Origin: Chthonomonadaceae bacterium
GTDB taxonomy: Bacteria; Armatimonadota; Chthonomonadetes; Chthonomonadales; Chthonomonadaceae
Assembly (NCBI GenBank): GCA_014377395.1
Contig: JACMPS010000271.1
Location: 1-8,244 of the forward strand
Direction: 5' to 3'
DNA: 8,244 bases
Below the pieces are notes generated by a model that was not told the origin of the DNA, did not search any database, and saw only the letters and a program-made list of their open reading frames with translations. Numbering within the stretch: position 1 is the first letter of the stretch; every line of letters begins with the position of its first letter. A program made the position numbers and the translations under genes. This document shows positions 5,845 to 8,244 of the stretch, piece by piece.

Positions 5845-7146
5845 ATGTTTAATCTTGACATTGAGTACCTTGCTGACGATCAGGCAATCTGGCAAGAAAT
5901 CGTTTCACAAACGTTGGGTAACATCACGCCTCTCATGCTGGATTTATGGGATGTCGTTCGAACTATCTACCTTTCCGATGTCCGTCAGAAGCGTCTAACA
6001 GAGTGGACTCGTCATATGGAAATGAAATTTCAGGTACGCCAACCTGACGTATGGCGTACCGAAAAAGTGTCTGACGCTCTTCGTTCTGTCGTGTCTTTTG
6101 CAATGAGGGACAGTTGCGATCTGTCATTCGTAGGTCGGAAGGCAGAACCAATCCTAGCGACAGGTGCTTTTCCGTTCAACGCGGTTTCTGCTGTCTGCCT
6201 TTTCTCTGATGGCTTAGATTCATTGAGCGGGCTAATCGCCAGTATCGAACAACATAAAAGCGGAAATTTTGTTGCCGTTAGCGGAATAACTCAAAAACAG
6301 GTGCATGGGAGAATTAAGAAACTTCACAAGCAACTTGAGGTGTTTTTTGGTGATCGGGTGAAGTCTCAAACTATTCCTTTGTATCGTGATGGACGAGCAA
6401 AATTTGAGGGAGTTGAGGAAGATTCGCAACGCTCTCGCTCTTTTCTGTATCTTGCTCTGGGAGCGATTATCGCAAAACTATACGGCATAGATCAAGTTGA
6501 AACCTACGAAAACGGGATTGAAATGTTTAGTTTTCCGCTCAAGCCATGCCCCGAAGATTTGCTAAGACAAAGCCGAGCGATGCACCCAATTCTACTTTAT
6601 CGTATGTCTGAACTGATTTCGGTATTATTCGAAGAACCCTTTCGATTTATTGCACCCTACGCCTTTAGAACGAAAGCCGAAATGCTTGGCTTTGTAAAAC
6701 CGGAACATAAGCATCTTGTTGAGTTGACTCAATCGTGTATGAATTCGCGGACGGGGCAATCCTGTGGACATTGCGAGGGATGCGTTTTGCGGAGATTATC
6801 GTTACAGTATGCTACTTTTGATTCGTGTGAAGATAGTTACAAATACGACTTTTGCTCCGGTGCCGACCCGGACAGTAAGAAAAAAGACGTCGCTTATGCC
6901 CTTGAATGTGGCGTTTACCGTCTGAAAAAATGTTATGGAACCGAAAATCCATTCGCTGAATTGATGCGAATATCGGGACTGGAACATTCCGTTCGTGGTG
7001 AGTTGCTTACGGCGACAGCGGCAGTGACACAGACTGACAAAAGCCTTGTCCAGTTGAACATTCTCAGGTTGTACGAACAGTTTATCAGGGAATGGGAAGG
7101 TATCCGTCCACAGATTGAATTTTTGGCAACGCGAAACAACTTATAA
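5845..7146 (+). CDS. QueC-like PP-loop ATPase, QatC-type, likely antiviral or protein-modifying
   Basis: QueC proper turns 7-carboxy-7-deazaguanine into preQ0 using ATP and ammonia. This 433-residue protein is nearly twice the usual QueC length of about 230, with a 115-residue N-terminal addition and a C-terminal helical addition of about 110. The PP-loop is CLFSDGLDSLSG at 118-129, where SDGLDS replaces the common SGGxDS. Further landmarks are EEDSQRSRSFLYLALGAI at 191-208, ENGIEMFSFPL at 222-232, a HPILLY helix at 247-252, and TKAEM at 276-280. Zinc ligands C298, C307, C310 and C313 have the exact QueC spacing C-X8-C-X2-C-X2-C. Length, the QRSRSF segment and absence of other queuosine genes point to the QatC/Cap9 branch used in phage defence rather than tRNA modification. 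AAGGAG of the next gene overlaps its stop. GC content by eye is lower than in nuo, suggesting acquisition by transfer. Confidence 0.85.
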   Translation: MFNLDIEYLADDQAIWQEIVSQTLGNITPLMLDLWDVVRTIYLSDVRQKRLTEWTRHMEMKFQVRQPDVWRTEKVSDALRSVVSFAMRDSCDLSFVGRKAEPILATGAFPFNAVSAVCLFSDGLDSLSGLIASIEQHKSGNFVAVSGITQKQVHGRIKKLHKQLEVFFGDRVKSQTIPLYRDGRAKFEGVEEDSQRSRSFLYLALGAIIAKLYGIDQVETYENGIEMFSFPLKPCPEDLLRQSRAMHPILLYRMSELISVLFEEPFRFIAPYAFRTKAEMLGFVKPEHKHLVELTQSCMNSRTGQSCGHCEGCVLRRLSLQYATFDSCEDSYKYDFCSGADPDSKKKDVAYALECGVYRLKKCYGTENPFAELMRISGLEHSVRGELLTATAAVTQTDKSLVQLNILRLYEQFIREWEGIRPQIEFLATRNNL

Positions 7147-7162
7147 AGGAGCGGATACGCTC

Positions 7163-8244
7163 ATGAGCGAAATATCAAAACAGATTTCTCCCGAAGAAGT
7201 GGGGAAACGATTGCTGGAAGCAAGAAAGAACCGAAGGCTAGGGCAGGAGGAAGTCGCGCAAGCACTGGAGATTTCACGCCCTACCCTAATTGCAATCGAA
7301 AAGGGAACGCGCCCTGCAAAGCCACAGGAATTGATAACGCTAGCAAAACTCTATGGGCGTAGCCTGCACGAGTTGGTGAGCGCACGCCCCTTCATTGCCG
7401 GGTTCGCACCGCAGTTTCGGATCACGCAATCCGCAACTATCTTACCGAGTTCTGTGGTGGAAGCGACGCAGATATTTCAGCGTGCTTGCGAAAATTATTT
7501 AAGGTTGGAGAGGTGGCTTGACCTCTCCTCTTCGCGCTCGATCTCCTCTCCTGATTACGACGTAAGCAGAAATGATGCCCGCAAAGAGAGCATTGCACGG
7601 ATGGCAGAGGAAATCGCAACGCTGGAGCGGTCACGGCTACAACTGGGTCAGGGTTCTCTACCGAACTTGATGGAAACTCTGGAGAACGAGGCAGGTCTGC
7701 GTGTTTTTGTCCTCCCCCTTGATGAATTCAAGATTGCGGGAATGTTTGCCTATTCAGACGAGATGGGCGGTTGTATTCTCGTCAACGGAAAGCACCCGTA
7801 TACCCGGCAACGTTGGACAATCGTGCATGAGTACGCGCACTTTTTAACGGATCGTTACCGTGAAGAGATCACCTTACTCGCTGATTATGAGCGTCGTCCG
7901 CTTAACGAGCAATTTGCTGATTATTTTGCCGCCGCGTTTCTCATGCCGGAGGCGGGGTTACGTCAAAGATTCCGTCGCATCGTTGGGAGAGCCAATGATT
8001 TCACGGTTGCCGATCTGTGTCAACTCGCCTTGCAGTATGGTGTTTCGATGGAGGCAATGACGCGCCGTCTGGAGCAATTACGGTGTATTCCGGCGGGGAT
8101 GTGGGACAAACTAAGTGCGGACGGTCTTAAACCGTCTACCCTACAGTCTCATCTTAAAATTAAGACGCCGGAAGCGACGAGAAGGCACCTCCCTGAACGA
8201 TACACCCGGATGGCAGTCCAGGCGTTTGAGGAGGCACAAATCAC
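7163..8244 (+). CDS. XRE helix-turn-helix and ImmA/IrrE metalloprotease fusion (3' end outside window)
   Basis: The frame is open from the ATG at 7163 to the window edge, 360 codons, so the C-terminus is missing. AAGGAG at 7146-7151, 11 bases upstream, supports the start, and the gap to the QueC-like gene is 16 bases. Residues 13-72 form an XRE-type DNA-binding domain (LLEARKNRRLGQEEVAQALE, then ISRPTLIAIEKGTR). The zinc protease domain has RQRWTIVHEYAHFL with H222, E223 and H226, and NEQFADYFAAAFLMP with E249 as third ligand, the standard ImmA/IrrE layout. Proteins of this COG2856 type cleave repressors (ImmA on ImmR, IrrE/PprI on DdrO) to induce stress, conjugative-element or defence genes. 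Here both domains are in one chain, so it may repress its own operon and respond to a signal by proteolysis. GC content looks closer to the nuo genes than to its two operon partners, which may mean a separate origin. Confidence 0.92.
   Translation, partial: MSEISKQISPEEVGKRLLEARKNRRLGQEEVAQALEISRPTLIAIEKGTRPAKPQELITLAKLYGRSLHELVSARPFIAGFAPQFRITQSATILPSSVVEATQIFQRACENYLRLERWLDLSSSRSISSPDYDVSRNDARKESIARMAEEIATLERSRLQLGQGSLPNLMETLENEAGLRVFVLPLDEFKIAGMFAYSDEMGGCILVNGKHPYTRQRWTIVHEYAHFLTDRYREEITLLADYERRPLNEQFADYFAAAFLMPEAGLRQRFRRIVGRANDFTVADLCQLALQYGVSMEAMTRRLEQLRCIPAGMWDKLSADGLKPSTLQSHLKIKTPEATRRHLPERYTRMAVQAFEEAQI

Noticed and set aside
5845..7146. Housekeeping queuosine-pathway QueC.
   Set aside because: The protein is almost twice as long, has the QatC-type segments and an altered PP-loop, and no queD, queE, queF or folE is adjacent.
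5379..8244. Complete QatABCD or type IV CBASS.
   Set aside because: No ATPase, TatD-like nuclease, CD-NTase, TGT-like or effector gene is visible in the window; only the QueC-like member is shared. Genes beyond the right edge could change this.

Overview
This is a bacterial chromosome fragment in two opposed halves. Everything left of about 5160 lies on the minus strand and is the front of a respiratory complex I (NDH-1) operon. In transcription order it reads nuoA, nuoC, nuoD, nuoE, then a decayed accessory insert, then the first 231 codons of nuoF. Everything right of about 5298 lies on the plus strand and is a compact accessory operon: an unrecognised 148-residue protein, a 433-residue QueC-like PP-loop enzyme, and an XRE-ImmA/IrrE metalloprotease-regulator that runs off the right edge. 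The host is an ordinary free-living respiring bacterium. The NuoC and NuoD genes are separate rather than fused, and several nuo genes have little or no Shine-Dalgarno sequence. I cannot name a phylum with confidence; Armatimonadota or a similarly deep lineage is only a guess.

Nuo half (1-5163, minus strand). All five nuo frames are intact and carry their family hallmarks. Three things are unusual. nuoB, normally between nuoA and nuoC, is absent, and nuoC starts two bases after the nuoA stop. NuoA has a C-terminal hydrophilic tail of about 70 residues. About 1.15 kb separates nuoE from nuoF, which are usually adjacent. That gap holds two degraded copies of a two-gene module on the minus strand. 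Copy 1 (1847-1142) is a HEPN-like gene overlapping a small BolA-like gene; each carries an internal TAG, and the HEPN gene also has a frameshift. Copy 2 (1095-765) is a deletion derivative that keeps only the start of the HEPN-like gene and most of the BolA-like gene.

Intergenic region (5164-5378). It holds a candidate minus-strand nuo promoter and a strong sigma70-type promoter for the accessory operon (TTGACA, 17-base spacer, TACACT). Upstream of that promoter is an 8-base tandem repeat containing TTTACAAT, whose inverse ATTGTAAA lies just after the -35. This is a candidate operator for the XRE regulator encoded downstream.

Accessory half (5298-8244, plus strand). The QueC-like protein has a PP-loop motif, the QRSRSF segment I associate with the QatC branch of defence proteins, and the exact QueC zinc pattern C-X8-C-X2-C-X2-C. 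No queuosine genes are nearby. The preceding small gene has an ideal AGGAGG site eight bases before an ATG that gives an N-terminus of Met-Gly-Gly. QueC-like enzymes of type IV CBASS (Cap9) have been reported to attach a deazaguanine to an N-terminal glycine of their partner. The pair is therefore best read as a candidate protein-modification system, with an XRE-ImmA protein as regulator or effector. No QatA ATPase, QatD nuclease, CD-NTase or TGT-like gene is visible, so this would be a minimal or new arrangement, with the caveat that the operon continues beyond the window.
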